This document shows, piece after piece, positions 43,047 to 55,309 of a stretch of 64,000 bases of DNA. The DNA is taken from the NCBI RefSeq assembly GCF_027943255.1, contig NC_072893.1, positions 37,842,001 through 37,906,000 on the forward strand, written 5' to 3'. The notes beneath the pieces are model-generated. The model ran no database searches. It was not told where the DNA came from and was given only the letters and a program-made list of their open reading frames with translations. Source of the stretch: Anastrepha obliqua. Taxonomy: Eukaryota; Arthropoda; Insecta; Diptera; Tephritidae. The position numbers and the translations under genes were made by a program. Numbering within the stretch: position 1 is the stretch's first letter; each line of letters opens with the position of its first letter.

Positions 43047-44456
43047 TTAAGGGGTCGCTGAGGTCGAGAGCTCGAAAATTTAGGGTATTTTTAAGAATTT
43101 CTTTTTACATTAAAAAAAATTAAAAACGATATTTAAATATTTTAGGCTTTTTATTTAACTTCTTTTACATACAAAGATGAGGAAAAAAAATTTTTTTTTA
43201 ATTTTTTTAATTTTTTTTTTTTTAATTTTAATAAATATAAAAATTTAAAAAATGGCGCTGAAGTTGACCCTTCCGAAAAATTGGACCTGGACGGTGCTGT
43301 CCATTTTGGCTCTTCTCTTTATCTGAAAAACAAAAACCAAAAAAATATTAATCAGTATGACGGCAGCTATGTACCGCTCCTAAATAAATAGAAAAAATTG
43401 ACGAAATGGCGCTGTTTTGAAGTTGGTTTTGAAAATCGATTTTTTTCAGTTTTTTAATAAAAAAAACGAAATAATTGAAATAATAATAGGATTCTAGTAC
43501 GGATCATAGCCATTGATGTTGTAAGTAACATATTGAAATTTCAGACGATTCGGTTCAATAGTTTCTTATTTGTTTGGCAACACCAAGCCAAAAAAAGTTG
43601 TTTCGAGATAAATGAGTTTAAAGTTTGAGGTACAGGAGCTCACGAGCCACCCTCTACCTAGTTAATGGGCTGTAGGAGCTATAATATTGGGAATTTCCGC
43701 ATGAAAATTTCACCGTATATTCTTAAGATACTATACTTTCGAAATATCGAAAAAACAAAAAAATCGATTTTTCTAAATTTTTAGACCACCGGAACACCAA
43801 TGTGATTTTTCAAAAAAATCGATTTTTTTTTTGCATTTTCTTAAAGTAGATATATTCAAAAATATGAAAAAAAAATTTAACTTAAAATCCTGAAAATTGA
43901 CGAAGTTATACCCAATACAATAAGTGCAAGTAGTGAGTTACAACGGCCAATGAATACTTTAAACGCGTTTTTCTCAAAACGACTTTTCTGAACACGGTGG
44001 CCTCGAGTTCTCGACGACTTATGAACCGATTTTAATTATTTTTTTTTCTAATTTTTGTACATACATATGTTGGCTACAGTCATACATAGCCGTTTTTAAG
44101 AATTCCAAAAATTAATATTTTTTCAAGCTTTTCGAGAACATGAAAAAGGGTAAAAACACAAACTCATTTTTCAAACTTTCACAATTTTCAAATTTTCATT
44201 TTTTTGGGGTTTTTGCTTTCAGATGATTTTTCACCGCTGTATCGTGGCCACCAGGGTGCATCAGGTTTTTATGACATCATAACATTAATATTAATAACAA
44301 TTGTAATTTTATTTTTAATATTTTTTTAATAAAAATTTGTGTCAGTATAGTTGAATATATGTTAAATAAATTATAATTTGTCCGATCCTCAAATAATCAT
44401 CCCTACTTATAAAAAAAATTCTTGAAAATCACTTGATTTTCACGCTTTCGCCTTAA
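43047..44456. mobile_element. TTAA-flanked element, copy E (ends not matched)
   Basis: TTAA at 43047 and 44453 bounds 1.4 kb. The right half matches copy D over several hundred bp (ACGCGTTTTTCTCAAAACG, ATGAACCGATTTTAATT, GATCCTCxAATAATCATxCC). The left end GGGGTCGCTGAG does not pair with the right end GGCGAAAGCGTG, so the true left end may be elsewhere. Confidence 0.55.
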
Positions 44457-45400
44457 GATGATATTCTTCATTGTTTATTAGCGTTTTTTTTTTCAATTGT
44501 GCCCATATATTCAGGTAAATCATAAAAATGGGCGTTAAAAAGCTAAGAAAACGAGCATCAATTTGTAATCTAGCCGCTCAGTCGCACCATAACCACCTGA
44601 TGCTCACCAGCTTCTGGATCTGTATCTACGAAAACATTGGAAATGAGACTTTGTAGCTTCGTGAGAATATTTTCAAATATATTAGAAACCGATTGAAGCG
44701 AAACAATTTTTTGAAATTATGTTATCATTTGGTTTTTTTATTTGTTTATAACTCCGAAAATAAATTGAAATATTCAGCAAAATTTAGTATACCTTTTGTG
44801 AATAGAGATGGATATGCCCATGAGCAATTCTGTACATTTCCTCTTACTCATGCGTTTACCTATGTACATATAAACTCGACATGTCCAGGCAAAGAGGAAT
44901 TATCCGTTTCTTTCGAGATCAGATGCTTACATTCGCAGAGCTGTGGCAAATATTTACATATAAAATACGTACGCTCTTAATTTAATAATACTGCCAAACA
45001 GCATTTCTTGAAACTAAAAAGCTACAATATAATTCTGAAACTACATCATGAGGAACATTTTTTTGTAGAACACAGAGGGGTCGGGGAAGTTGCCTGGGAT
45101 CCGCTCGTTAGTGGTAAGTGCCCACTATTCAAATGGAGTCCATGCGGCGATAATCAATATAACTTCAAGTCTCTTCAGCGGTACCTGTCTGGAAGTTGCT
45201 GAGTAGGAATCGTGTTATCACCTATTTCATTGCTGTTCTGCGTTGGCGAGAAAAAGCTAGCCGCTGAAATTTCATATATACAAATCCTAATTGTCTTTCT
45301 ACAGATATATCTTTGGTTTCTTCTTGCCTTCTCTCTGCTCCTTCGTATTCAAATGGTAATCCAGTGGACGGCATTCCCATCTCTTCGAAGCAACTATCTT
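44457..45400. other. No gene recognised
   Basis: Some open frames on the plus strand (44693-44980, 45008-45202) without recognisable features. Probably chance or decayed repeats. Confidence 0.3.
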
Positions 45401-45403
45401 ACT

Positions 45404-46095
45404 TTAATAATTCGAGAGACATGCAGTTGTATGACGTTTCCAATTGGGAGGCATATAATCGGAAGTGGGAGGAGGTGTTTGTGGATTACGAAGCGGCTGT
45501 GTTAGAAGCTTTACGCTGCTGATGAAGTTCATCAGATTTTTGATATCAATGCCTGCTATGTCAGCAGGCGTAGGAAGGAAGTGAGAACTAAGATGCCTAA
45601 ATCTTAGTCCCGCGAGTGCGGGGCAGCTAAGCAGCAGGTGCTGAGACGATTCCACCTCATCCTCCATAAAGCAAAAAGGACTCGAAGTAATTCGGAGTCT
45701 CACCGCATGTATACACCGCGGAGAGTGCGCCGTGACGACGCCTACGAAATTTGAGAGCTGAGATTTTGTCATCCTCCTCCAACGCCTCTGATCTACCTGT
45801 GGCCAGCAGGATTTCGCGACTTTACACGTTTGTGTACTTGCCCAGCGCTCGCTGAGTTGACACGAAGCCCATCGTTCCAGAAGTAGAGCGCAGGTTGTCC
45901 CGATCCTCTCCTTTCGCGAGAACAATACCTCACAGATTCCTTGTCTTGCCAGCTCGTCCGCTTCACAGTTTCCCGTAATGTCACTATGACCAGGAACAGG
46001 TTAATCAAGCCCTGCTCCCAATTGTTGCACCCGATCCACAGGAAGGTGGAATATGAGTGGAGAAAGTTCCGATTGGGCTAAGCGAGGGTACACAA
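45404..46095 (-). pseudogene. LOA/I-like non-LTR, RNase H end and 3' tail
   Basis: From 46095: ELSPLIFHLPVDRVQQLGAG, PGHSDITGNCEADELARQG, then LSNFVGVVTAHSPRCIHAVR, the zinc-finger-like FCFMEDEVESSQHLLLSCPA and a last block DIKNLMNFISSVKLLTQP. 5' truncated, at least one frameshift. Confidence 0.8.
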
Positions 46096-46449
46096 TGGTC
46101 CGTTGTCGAGGGATAGTTCATTATAGGTAATAATTTTTATGGAAGAAAATGGTTATTAAAGCAACCTTATTTGATCTAGTAACACAAGGTTTTCTGATAA
46201 TTCAAGTGAATACTGTTGGTTGGTTAGAGAGGTGATTCATCCAAAATCTAATTAGTGCTTCCGCACCATTTTGTTGCCACATCCTCGTTTTAACTGTTAT
46301 TTAAAGCAAGACTATATCCAGTCTGTACGGTTTAGGAACCTTATTAGGTTCTTCATGTCTAAGCCTGACAGTTGCTCGAAACTCGAAGAAATTTAGTCTT
46401 TTTTCGTCTTTAATAGTTTCGGCTGCCACCTTGTTTATAAATTACTTCG
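46096..46449. other. No gene recognised
   Basis: Spacer; nothing supported. Confidence 0.3.
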
Positions 46450-47586
46450 TAAAAAGGTTGATGAATGGATTTGTACGAATTCTCCAGACAGTCTAATGGA
46501 ATTTCAGACCAGGCTATTTTAATGATTCAAATTAAAGCATCTTTGGCTTGAAATTCTTGTCCATTCTCTTAAACCTTACTAGCCATCCTTCCCCATAGAT
46601 ATTCAACAATATTGAGATCTGGGAAATATGGTGGGCATCTAAAGTTTCAACGTTTTGGAACGCAATCCAAGCTTTGATCACACTTGAAGTGTGTAAAGGT
46701 GCATTATCCTGTTGAAAGATTTAATTAATAGGTCTAAATATTTCTCCAATCTCCGGAGAACATAATCCCAATAGAGCTTTATAGCTGTTTCCCGTCATTT
46801 TTTAGTCCACAATTTTCAATTAGAACGCGCCGTAGCACCACATTGCTCCCAATACCATAACACCACCTTCACGGCTGTAATGTCGACTCAAGTACCTTTC
46901 CTCCTTTCTTAAGTCATGCAAATACGAATTGTTTCCATCCAGCTTATCCAGATTGAGCCTATTTTCGTCACTCAATACTATTTTTTCCATTCACCGGAAT
47001 CGTTATTTGTAAGAGAACTCCAAGCCATGTGGTCCTTTGCAAAATCAAGGTGGCGTTCTTTGCGAAATGTATTCAAAGCTGTTTTTTTTGTTATTTTTTA
47101 TGTTTCAGATGTGGCGCTGTTGGAATAACCCATGGAACAGTGGATTTGCTGGCTTTGACATTGGCATTTACTAAATGTTTGCTGCTTAAAGGGCGGAATT
47201 TGACGCAATCCTTCGGATTTGGCGGGCTTCCTTCGGAGTTAAAGCCATTGTAGTTCGGCCATTGTAGTTCGGCCTTTGTAGTCCTTACCTCAGGAGGCTA
47301 CTTGCTTCATGTAAAGATCCACAAAATTTGGCCTTCGACCAATCAATCGACAACAAAAGAGATATAAATACCGATCTATTGAAGAGTTAGAGGGTTAAAC
47401 TGTTCCACAAAAATGCTCCTCGTTATTTTGTACCTAGTGCTGCTGAACATATTATATATCTAAAATGCTGGACCACATGGTTTCTAATGCCGATTTGCAA
47501 TAAGACTGTGCAAAATGGTGAAATCTTTGGGTGTGAACAACAAATTTGAATAAACTTATTTTATTTACATAATTGAACCACCCTCA
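46450..47586 (-). pseudogene. Tc1-like transposase remnant
   Basis: Minus strand, several frames: PFKQQTFSKCQCQSQQIHCS (linker), RHLDFAKDHMAW, KKIVLSDENRLNLDKLDGNN, then GVMVLGAMWCYGAF, FQQDNAPLHTSSVIKAWIAF, and IVEYLWGRMA. The first two catalytic Asp remain. The right end TATGAGGGTGGTTCAATTA ends at 47586, where the next mariner begins. The left terminus was not found. Confidence 0.75.
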
Positions 47587-47590
47587 TATA

Positions 47591-48770
47591 CAAGGTGAAG
47601 TCCAAAATAAACAAGACTGGCGTCATAAAAATGATTTTTATGGCGCGATCTTTCTAATGCGTTAGTGCGTTGGTAGGTACATCTCTAGCTGACTTGCCGT
47701 GAAAGCTTGGTGACATTCGGTTCATTGGAAGCGAAGTTATTGCGTCTAAAGTGTCAGTATGTTTGTGTCATCGGTACAAAAAATGAGTTTCGAACAAAGA
47801 GTTAATATCAAATTTTGTTTTAAAATCGGTAAAACGTTTACCGAAACATTTGAATTGATGAAAAGAGTTTATGGTGATGATTGCCTATCTCGTACCAGAG
47901 TTCATGAGTAGTTTACACGTTTCAGAAATGGTTGTGAGGACATAAATGACATTGAACACCAAAAACTCCATCGAAATTGTTCGTAAATTTATCGAAACTG
48001 AACCACTGAACTGAATCATTTGTGCTTACGAAAGGTCTGTGCACGTTTCATTCCACACAAGTTAACTGAGGACCACAAATTGCTCAGAATTCAACATTCG
48101 AAAGACCTCATTAAAGAGCCGAGAAAAGATGAGACTTTACTTTACAACATGAACTTAAAACTAAGCGCCAAAGTGCCCAATGGAAGGTCCCAGACGAGCC
48201 ACCACCCAAAAAATCGCGTTTGGAGAAGTCAAAAATCAAGTCGATACTCATTTGTTTTTACGATTCCAAGGGAATCGTCCACAAGGAGTTCGTGCCAACG
48301 GGCCAAACCGTCAATGTAATTATCTATCTTGGCATTTTGAAGCGTTTGTTGCATCGCATTCGTCGAATTCGCCTTGAATACCGCGAAGGAGGAAGCTGGC
48401 ACTTATTGCATGAGAATGCACCATCTCATCGATCCACTCTTGTGCTTGATGTTTTAACTAGAAATCGCATTTTAACCATCAATCACTCGCCATATTTGTG
48501 ACTTTTACCTATTCGGAGAATTGACTTTGGCAATGAAAGTAAAACGTTTTGCCTCCGTAGAGGCCATTCAAAAGGCTTGTACCGACATCCTAAAGGACAT
48601 TCCGGTGAATGACCTGAAACACTCTTTCGAAAAGCTTTTAGATCGCGCAATCCAGTGTATCGAGGCCAGAGGGGACTATTTTGAATAAATAAACTCGAAG
48701 TTATCAGAACAAAGCTCCTGTTGTTTCTACATATTTTAGTTCAGTCTTGTTTATTTTGGACTTCACCTTG
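47591..48770 (+). mobile_element. mariner with perfect ends and decayed transposase
   Basis: Inverted ends CAAGGTGAAGTCCAAAATAA, perfect for 28 bp, at 47591 and 48770, with TATA on both sides. Inside: MSFEQRVNIKFCFKIGKTF, VYGDDCLSRTRVHE-stop, then after a gap SILICFYDSKGIVHKEFVPT, LLHENAPSHRSTLVLDVL and FEKLLDRAIQCIEARGDYFE. The second catalytic Asp is Glu (HENAPSH). Confidence 0.85.
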
Positions 48771-49439
48771 TATAAGTACAAATATATAAATACGTATAAA
48801 TATAGATATGCACAGGTATTGGTTTAACTTAATTTAATTGTTTTACGTTGTTACTTTACTTTATGTTTACGAATGAGGAATATTTGCCTTCAATGTTGAA
48901 AGCTGCTTTTGCGGCAGATTCCGATTATTTGGCGCTTTAAAGTCTGCAGCACGCCTTTGTTTTCATATTCGTACATAATTTACGGCGTAAACAAAAAGGG
49001 CTATAAAATAGGCGAACGTGCAAAAATTGTGCTAATTTTTTTATATCAATTATTTCCTCTGAAATCTTAGCAAAATTAAAGCGGATGATATTTACATACA
49101 TACACACACATCTACATACATATATACAGATGTAGCTCCTACGGAATATTACATCAAAATTGTTTATAGCAGTTTTACCTATGCGAATATTTATGAATGT
49201 AGAAAAATATGTGCAGTTGTATGCGTGCACAGTCGTATTTGAAAGCATATTGTGAGCGAAATGGTGTGGGCTCGATCAAAATCCGAATGGAATAGATTGT
49301 GAAAAGAATCTAGTGGCTACTTATTATGCGGCGCAGTTATATATTTGAAAATTGGCTGCAAGCTATTAAAATAGTTAAGAGAATTTTGTACAGTTATTTA
49401 TTTATTATTGATTGGCTGTTTGTGCACTGCGGCCTGAAG
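48771..49439. other. No gene recognised
   Basis: AT-rich with an ATACATACACACACATCTAC-type microsatellite near 49095. Confidence 0.35.
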
Positions 49440-50870
49440 AGATCTATTGGGCAGCCATGTAGCCTACTCAAACAGTTTTAGACTGTTAATAAATCCTAAA
49501 ACTAGTGTACGCTTAATTTCTACCAGGAGGTTTGGATTTATAGCCCCATTTCCCAGGTAATTTAGTCTGCGTCGTGCCACTGCTGAACAGTCGGTCGCAT
49601 AGAACGTGTTCTACTGTTTCTTGTGCCTCTTTGTAGAGTCTACAGGACTCGTTTTCTATCGCACCTATCTTTTTCCTGTGATAGTGAAGTTTACAGTGCC
49701 CTGTTAGTAGTTCAGTGTAAAGTTTTATGTCCATTCTGCTTAGGTTAAGCATTATTGCTGCCTTTATTCATCCTGGGTCTATGAGTCCTTTCGATTGCCA
49801 CATGCCCGATTGGGCTCTTCAGTAATCGATTAGGCCTCGTTGTTTCTGCCCACGCAGAAAGGCACTTTTGAAGCTGTTATTTATACCGCAGAAAGGTTCA
49901 CGACCTATGAAGGGAGTGTTTGCCTCCTTTTTCGCTAAAGTGTGCGCAATTTCATTCCCTTCGTGCTCCTCATTCGTTTCCTGATGCTAGGGTGTTGAAG
50001 ATTTGAAAACAATCCCCGACCAACCTTGGTTGGAATGAGAAGCTATCCAGCGATTTTAGAGCTGCTTGACTGTCAGAGAGAATGTTAATATTGGCATCGC
50101 GCGTGCCTCTCCGTAGACATTCTCTGGCAAACAGCTCTAAGGCGTGGACCTCCGCCTGAAAAATTGAAGTGGTTTTGCATTGCAATTGAAATGTGGTCCG
50201 ACAATTCCAGCCCCGGCACTACCATCTTCCGTTTTGGACCCATCAGTAAACCACGCCCGTGCGCCCTGTTTAAGGAATATTTCATTGTTTCTCCACGCTG
50301 AACGGTCACTAATTGAATTTTTGAATTTCTTGAAGAATTCTAGTTTCCTTTCCATCTTGTCATGGACTGCCAGGCACGGAGAGTTCAGGATTGAATCCAG
50401 AATTCTTAACTGTCCTGTAAGATTGCCTTCTTTGAGATGAAATAGACTAGGAAGCCTTAGAGCTGCACTGATTGCCATCTCTTTGGTTACAAGATATAGT
50501 GGAATGAGTCCAGTGACCATTCCTAAAGCCGCTGTGGGGCATGTTCGCATTGCTCCCGTAACGCTCAGACAGGCTATTCTGTATACTTTGTTAAGTGTTA
50601 TCTGAGTCTTAGTTTGGTCTACTTTTAGCCACCATACCAGAGAGGCATAGGTGATCATTGGCACTATTATTGTCTTATAAGGCCATGCCATCATCTTTGG
50701 CCGCAGACCTCATGTTTTACTGTGAAGCCTTTGGCACATGTATATTGCTCTCAAGACTTTGTTTGTGATGTACGATAAGTGATTTTTCCAAGTCAAGGAT
50801 TTACCAAGGATTACTCTCAGATATTTCATGTCCTTAGATAGAGTTAGTCGGTTTCCCTAGTTTAAGACTC
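49440..50870 (-). pseudogene. LOA/I-like non-LTR, RT thumb, RNase H and 3' end
   Basis: From 50700: TIIVPMITYASLVWWLKV, RIACLSVTGAMRTCPTAAL, then RNase H ARAWFTDGSKTEDGSAGAGI, SIFQAEVHALELFARE, NINILSDSQAALKSL. The tail is LLTGHCKLHYHRKKIGA near 49700. Two frameshifts. 5' truncated. Confidence 0.85.
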
Positions 50871-50879
50871 CGTGCGATT

Positions 50880-52200
50880 CGGAAAAAAATTCTTATCTTC
50901 AATAAGTATTTGATTTATTTATTACTCTGTTAAATGGTATTATTTGGCAATTTACTTAAAAAATAGCTCATTTTTGCGGTTTTGACACTTTTTTTGTCAA
51001 AATATGGGGTACAAAACCACTTTGTTATTTAAAACAAAAATTTTTTTATTTTGTTTAATATTTTTTGTTTTTAATATTTTTTTTTGTTTCAATTTTTATT
51101 TCTTTAATTTAATTTATTGTTTTTTAATTATTCCAATTTTTTTTGATATTTTTTAATATTAAAAAACATTTTTTTTGTAGTTTATTGAATTCACGTTTTT
51201 TTTTTTGAGTTGTTTTCATTTCTATTTATTTATTTCTTTTCTTTTTCTTTCTTTTTTCAATAAAATCAATTTCTTTTGGTTATTTTTTTAATATTTAAAT
51301 TTTTGTTGTTTTGTTTGAATTTTTATTTCTTTAATTTAACTTAATTTAAGTTTTGTATTTATTTAAATTTTTTTTGCTATTTTTTTTTTTTTTTAAATTT
51401 AAATTTTAAATTTTTGTTTGGTTTTTTGAATTTTTGTGTTTTATTTTGTTTAATTTTTGTTATTTTATTTACAATTTTTTTGTTTCTAATTTTTTTTTTT
51501 AATTTTTATTTCCTTAGTTTAATTTATTTTCTTTTAATTATTCAAATTTTTTTTGGTTTTTTTTATTTTTTAAAAAAAATTGTTTGTGGTTTATTGAATT
51601 TGTGTTTTTGATCTTTTTTATTTCCTCAATTTAATTTAATTTTTTCAAAAAATTCATTTTTTTTGGTTTAAATTTTTTTTATTTTTGTGTTTTTTTTTGT
51701 TTGAATATTCATTTCTTTAATTTCATTTAATTTAATTTTTGTAATTATTTCATTTTTTTGGTTATTTTTTTTAATTAAAAAAAAATTTTATTTTTGAATA
51801 TTTGAAATATTTTTGAATTTTTGTGTTTTATTTTGTTTAATTTGTGTTATTTTGTTTAATATTTTTTGTTTTTAATTTTTTTTTAATTTTTTTTCTTAAT
51901 TTAATTTATTTTTTTTTATTTATTCCAAATTTTTTTTGATATATTTTAAATATTTAAAAAAAGTTTTTTTTGTGGTTTAATGAATTGTTGTTTTTTTTTT
52001 AACTTTTTTAACTGTTTTTAATTTAATTTAAGTTTTAAATTTTTTTTGGTTATTTTTTTAATATTTAATTTTTTTCTTTTAAATTATTGTGTTTTTTTTT
52101 ATTTGAATTTTTACTTCTTTAATTTAATTTTTGCAATTATTTCAATTTTTTTTGGTTTTTTTTTTAATTAAAAAAAAATTTGTTTTTTTGGTTTGGCCGC
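50880..52200. repeat. T-rich strand-asymmetric block 1
   Basis: About 1.3 kb in which T dominates the plus strand, with few G and almost no C. Recurring phrases such as TTTGAATTTTTATTTCTTTA and TTTAACTTAATTTAAGTTTT suggest an old tandem or dispersed repeat rather than simple poly(T). Confidence 0.8.
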
Positions 52201-52789
52201 TTCCATGACCTCAAATAAAACTTCTATTTCGCCATTTAGCCGAAGTTTAATTTATATATAGTTTTATAGTTTATATATAACTCTTATAATTTATTAAAAA
52301 TTATAATTATAATTTATTTAAAATCGGATTATTCTATTCGAAAGTCGTCCACCATATTGAATGTGCAATGTAGAAGTTTAACTAAAATCGAATGATAAAT
52401 GATTTTTAAATGGTGTCCGCCATTTTGAATTTTGAAAAACTAGCAACCTCAAAAAACCACTCTATGCAGAGTTTCTTTGAAATCGATCAATCGCTAGATA
52501 TTTTCACCATTTTTGAAGCTTTTTTGGCCCACAGTACATTAAATAACTTTACGGAAGTGAGATTACATGCAAACATTTGTTAACATTTGTGATGAACGCA
52601 GTAATAAAAACGAAATATAATTTCAATTCTGAATGATTGGCTTTTTAATTGTACGCTCATTGTATGCCACCTCATTACTTGTTTTAACAGAATACTCAAT
52701 GATAAAATCTTTTATTTCCAATTTAAATTCCACAAACACACACATACATATGTATGTACATACATGCATACATACACACATACATATTT
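52201..52789. other. No gene recognised
   Basis: AT-rich spacer with a CACACACATACATATGTATG microsatellite near 52740. Confidence 0.35.
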
Positions 52790-53290
52790 TAATTTACGTC
52801 AATGATGTAAATTTTTTTAAGTCATGCGCTTCGGTCGAGGAAAGGTCTTTAATGGAAACAGATTTAAATAACTTAGTTACTTGGTGTAACAACAAATGAA
52901 ATGCCTTTAAATCTTAAGAAATGCAAAATTATGTGCTTCTCTTCTTATAAAATACGCCATTACAGTATAAGACAAGTACATGACTTTGCTGACTTAGGTG
53001 TTGCAGTGGATGCAAAACTTAATTTTAATACTGAAGTGGACGCCACCGTTAATAAAGCCAGCGGTTTTCTAGCATTTAAAATGGTGGTCAAAAGAATTTG
53101 ATAGTCCATTTGTGATTGAAGCGCTTTTTACATCTCTACTTTACTGAAATATGGTTCTATAGTTTGGAACCCTCATTATAAAATCTGCATAAAAAAGCTA
53201 GAATACATTCAAAATCAGTTTTTACTTTCCTAAGAGATTTTCTGCGACTCGCTATATGATCTTCCCAGTTTAAAGTAGAGATGGGTGCCA
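52790..53290 (+). pseudogene. Jockey/CR1-like RT fragment (thumb region)
   Basis: Reads YVNDVNFFKSCASVEERSLM, DLNNLVTWCNNK, LKKCKIMCFS, DLGVAVDAKLNFNTEVDATV, KYGSIVWNPHYKICIKKLEY in shifted frames. This is the portion just after the catalytic YADD block; both ends are missing. Confidence 0.7.
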
Positions 53291-53689
53291 ATACCCGTAC
53301 GTGCATTTTGCACGTATGAGCTGATGGCTGTGTGCCCATATGGGCACGAATAATTGGCATTGCTTGCCTTTAGGCGCAAATTTTATTTATTTCAATATAT
53401 TCGCAGCATGCGAATTCATTCAAGGTGGAGCTGCCAGAGCTGCCAGCTTATTAGTTTTTTTATTCCGTATAGCGAATTGGAATATTTATCACCAGCTTGA
53501 ACTAATATTTGAAATGTTTATACTTTTATTTATTTAAAATTTGGTAATCTTAAAATGCAATATTTATTACAGGTAGTGAAAAACAGATTAATGCGAAACA
53601 ATTCAATCAAAATTATATTATGAATTAATGATGAAAATGTAGCATTTCTTACGGTTTACAGAAAAAGAATATTAAAGAAGGCTTAGAAT
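53291..53689. other. No gene recognised, two short palindromes
   Basis: TACGTGC-ATTTT-GCACGTA at 53298-53316 and the 16 bp palindrome GTGCCCATATGGGCAC at 53332-53347. Rest AT-rich. Confidence 0.45.
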
Positions 53690-54010
53690 TTAGTTAAACA
53701 ATACATTTAGTAGCACTTTGAAGCAGTGCTTTGTGGAAGAAAAATCTAGGCCAACATGGTTTGAAAGACAATTAAATTCTCTCAAGGCTTTAGAAATCGG
53801 AACATTGCAAGTATTCTTAGTTCTAGCCATCCCTAACCAAAAAGTATAAAGATTTTGTAAGCTTCGCTGATATTGAAACAAGTTTTCTCGTATAACGATG
53901 TGCTATATCCACTGGGAGCCAAGATGTCTGAATCTCAACCCGATGAGAGTAGACCAGCTGAGGAGAAGATGCTGAGATGATTCTACCCCATTTTTGCAGA
54001 AAGGACAGAA
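53690..54010 (-). pseudogene. LOA/I-like 3' tail fragment
   Basis: Minus strand from about 54010: LSFLQKWGRIISASSP and, in another frame, FCKNGVESSQHLLLSWSTLI, GLRFRHLGSQW. This matches the tail of the copy at 45404-46095. Very short. Confidence 0.6.
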
Positions 54011-54189
54011 ACTAAGGTTGTTGTGTTTGATACTTTAAATAAATAAATAAAGAAATAAGTAACAAAATTAACTCGGTATGAGTAATTGGTGGAATTTCGC
54101 AGTCAGCTTAAATCGACAAATGAACGTAGTAAGATATCATACTAAACAAGAAGAAGAAGAAGTCGTGACTCTGGCTGCGCCTGCAAACA

Positions 54190-54445
54190 TCTTTTACATA
54201 GACAATTACTGTTAACAAAACATAACATTGTATGTTAGGGCCGTAAAGTTGAGTTGAGAGAATTTACGAGCATGAAAAAACAACAATTGCATGTCTTTTT
54301 TAACATTTTAGTGCGATGTTAATCTGTAATTAAATGTAAATAAAAGTTATGGTTGTTGTGTTTGATACTTTACATAGGCAATTACTGTTAACATAACTTT
54401 GTCTGTTAGGGCCGTAAAGTTGAGTTGTTAGAATTTACGAGCCGA
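54190..54445. repeat. 178 bp tandem duplication
   Basis: ACATAGxCAATTACTGTTAA and TAGGGCCGTAAAGTTGAGTT occur at 54194-54262 and again at 54372-54432, with offset about 178 bp. Confidence 0.75.
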
Positions 54446-54450
54446 AAGAA

Positions 54451-55191
54451 TTAAGGGAGAACGCCAGTGGGAAAATTCAAAAAAATCGATTTTTTTTTAC
54501 ATAAATTGTTAGTATAACTACTCAAGAAAATGTGGTAAAAATTTTAAAGCAAAACTCGCTTTATTCCCGATTCTATGTGCACTTAAGTGAGCGCACATCG
54601 GTTCGGCCCCGTAGCGCTTACGATACGATGCTTTATTTCAAACGCATTTTTCTCGAAACGACTTTTTTTGATACGATGGCAACGATTTCTCGAAGACTAA
54701 TGAACCGATTTTAATTTTCTTTTTTCTAAATTTTTGTTATCGCATTGGCTATCGTTTAACGTAGCCGATATTCAAAATTTTGAAAATAACAATTTTTTTG
54801 GGCCTGTTGAAAATCAAAAAAATGGTGAAAAGCACACATCGAAATTCAAATCACCACTATTTTGTCAAAAAAAAAAGAAAAGCAAACGGCTACATACAAC
54901 GATAGCCACTATTGTGTAGATTAATACAATTTTTGGTTTTTGGATTTTGGATGATTATTCATTGCTGTATCGCTGCCACTAGATGACGTCATTTTTTTTT
55001 AGCTCGTTACGTTTATTTACATAAATTTGTCAATTTTCAATATTTTTTAATAAAAAATTACTTCAACATAGTTTCATATATATATAATAAATTGCTTTTT
55101 ATCCGATCCTCGAATAATCATTCCTACTTACAGAAAAAAAATCCCAAAAATCGACTATTTTTTGACCCCACACACTGGCGTTCCGCCTTAA
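54451..55191. mobile_element. TTAA-flanked non-autonomous element, copy D
   Basis: TTAA at 54451-54454 and 55188-55191 bounds 733 bp with inverted ends GGGAGAACGCCAGTG and GGCGGAACGCCAGTG. It has the shared CGCATTTTTCTCGAAACGAC motif and an AAAAAATCGATTTTTT palindrome near the left end. No ORF. Confidence 0.8.
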
Positions 55192-55309
55192 GTGTAAATT
55201 GTAGTTATGGCTGGATAAAGTGGGTTATTTTAAGAAATTCCTAAAATTTTTACGGAATATAGCACTGAAAACTGTGGAATTTTTGAGAAATGTTTGATAT
55301 TGCTCATTG

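Noticed and set aside
43047..44456. Copy E as a clean TTAA element
   Set aside because: Not rejected as a relative, but the left and right ends do not pair, so precise borders are not claimed.
49000..49250. Minus-strand frame MLSNTTVHAYNCTYF...
   Set aside because: Crosses a microsatellite and has no family resemblance or splice support.
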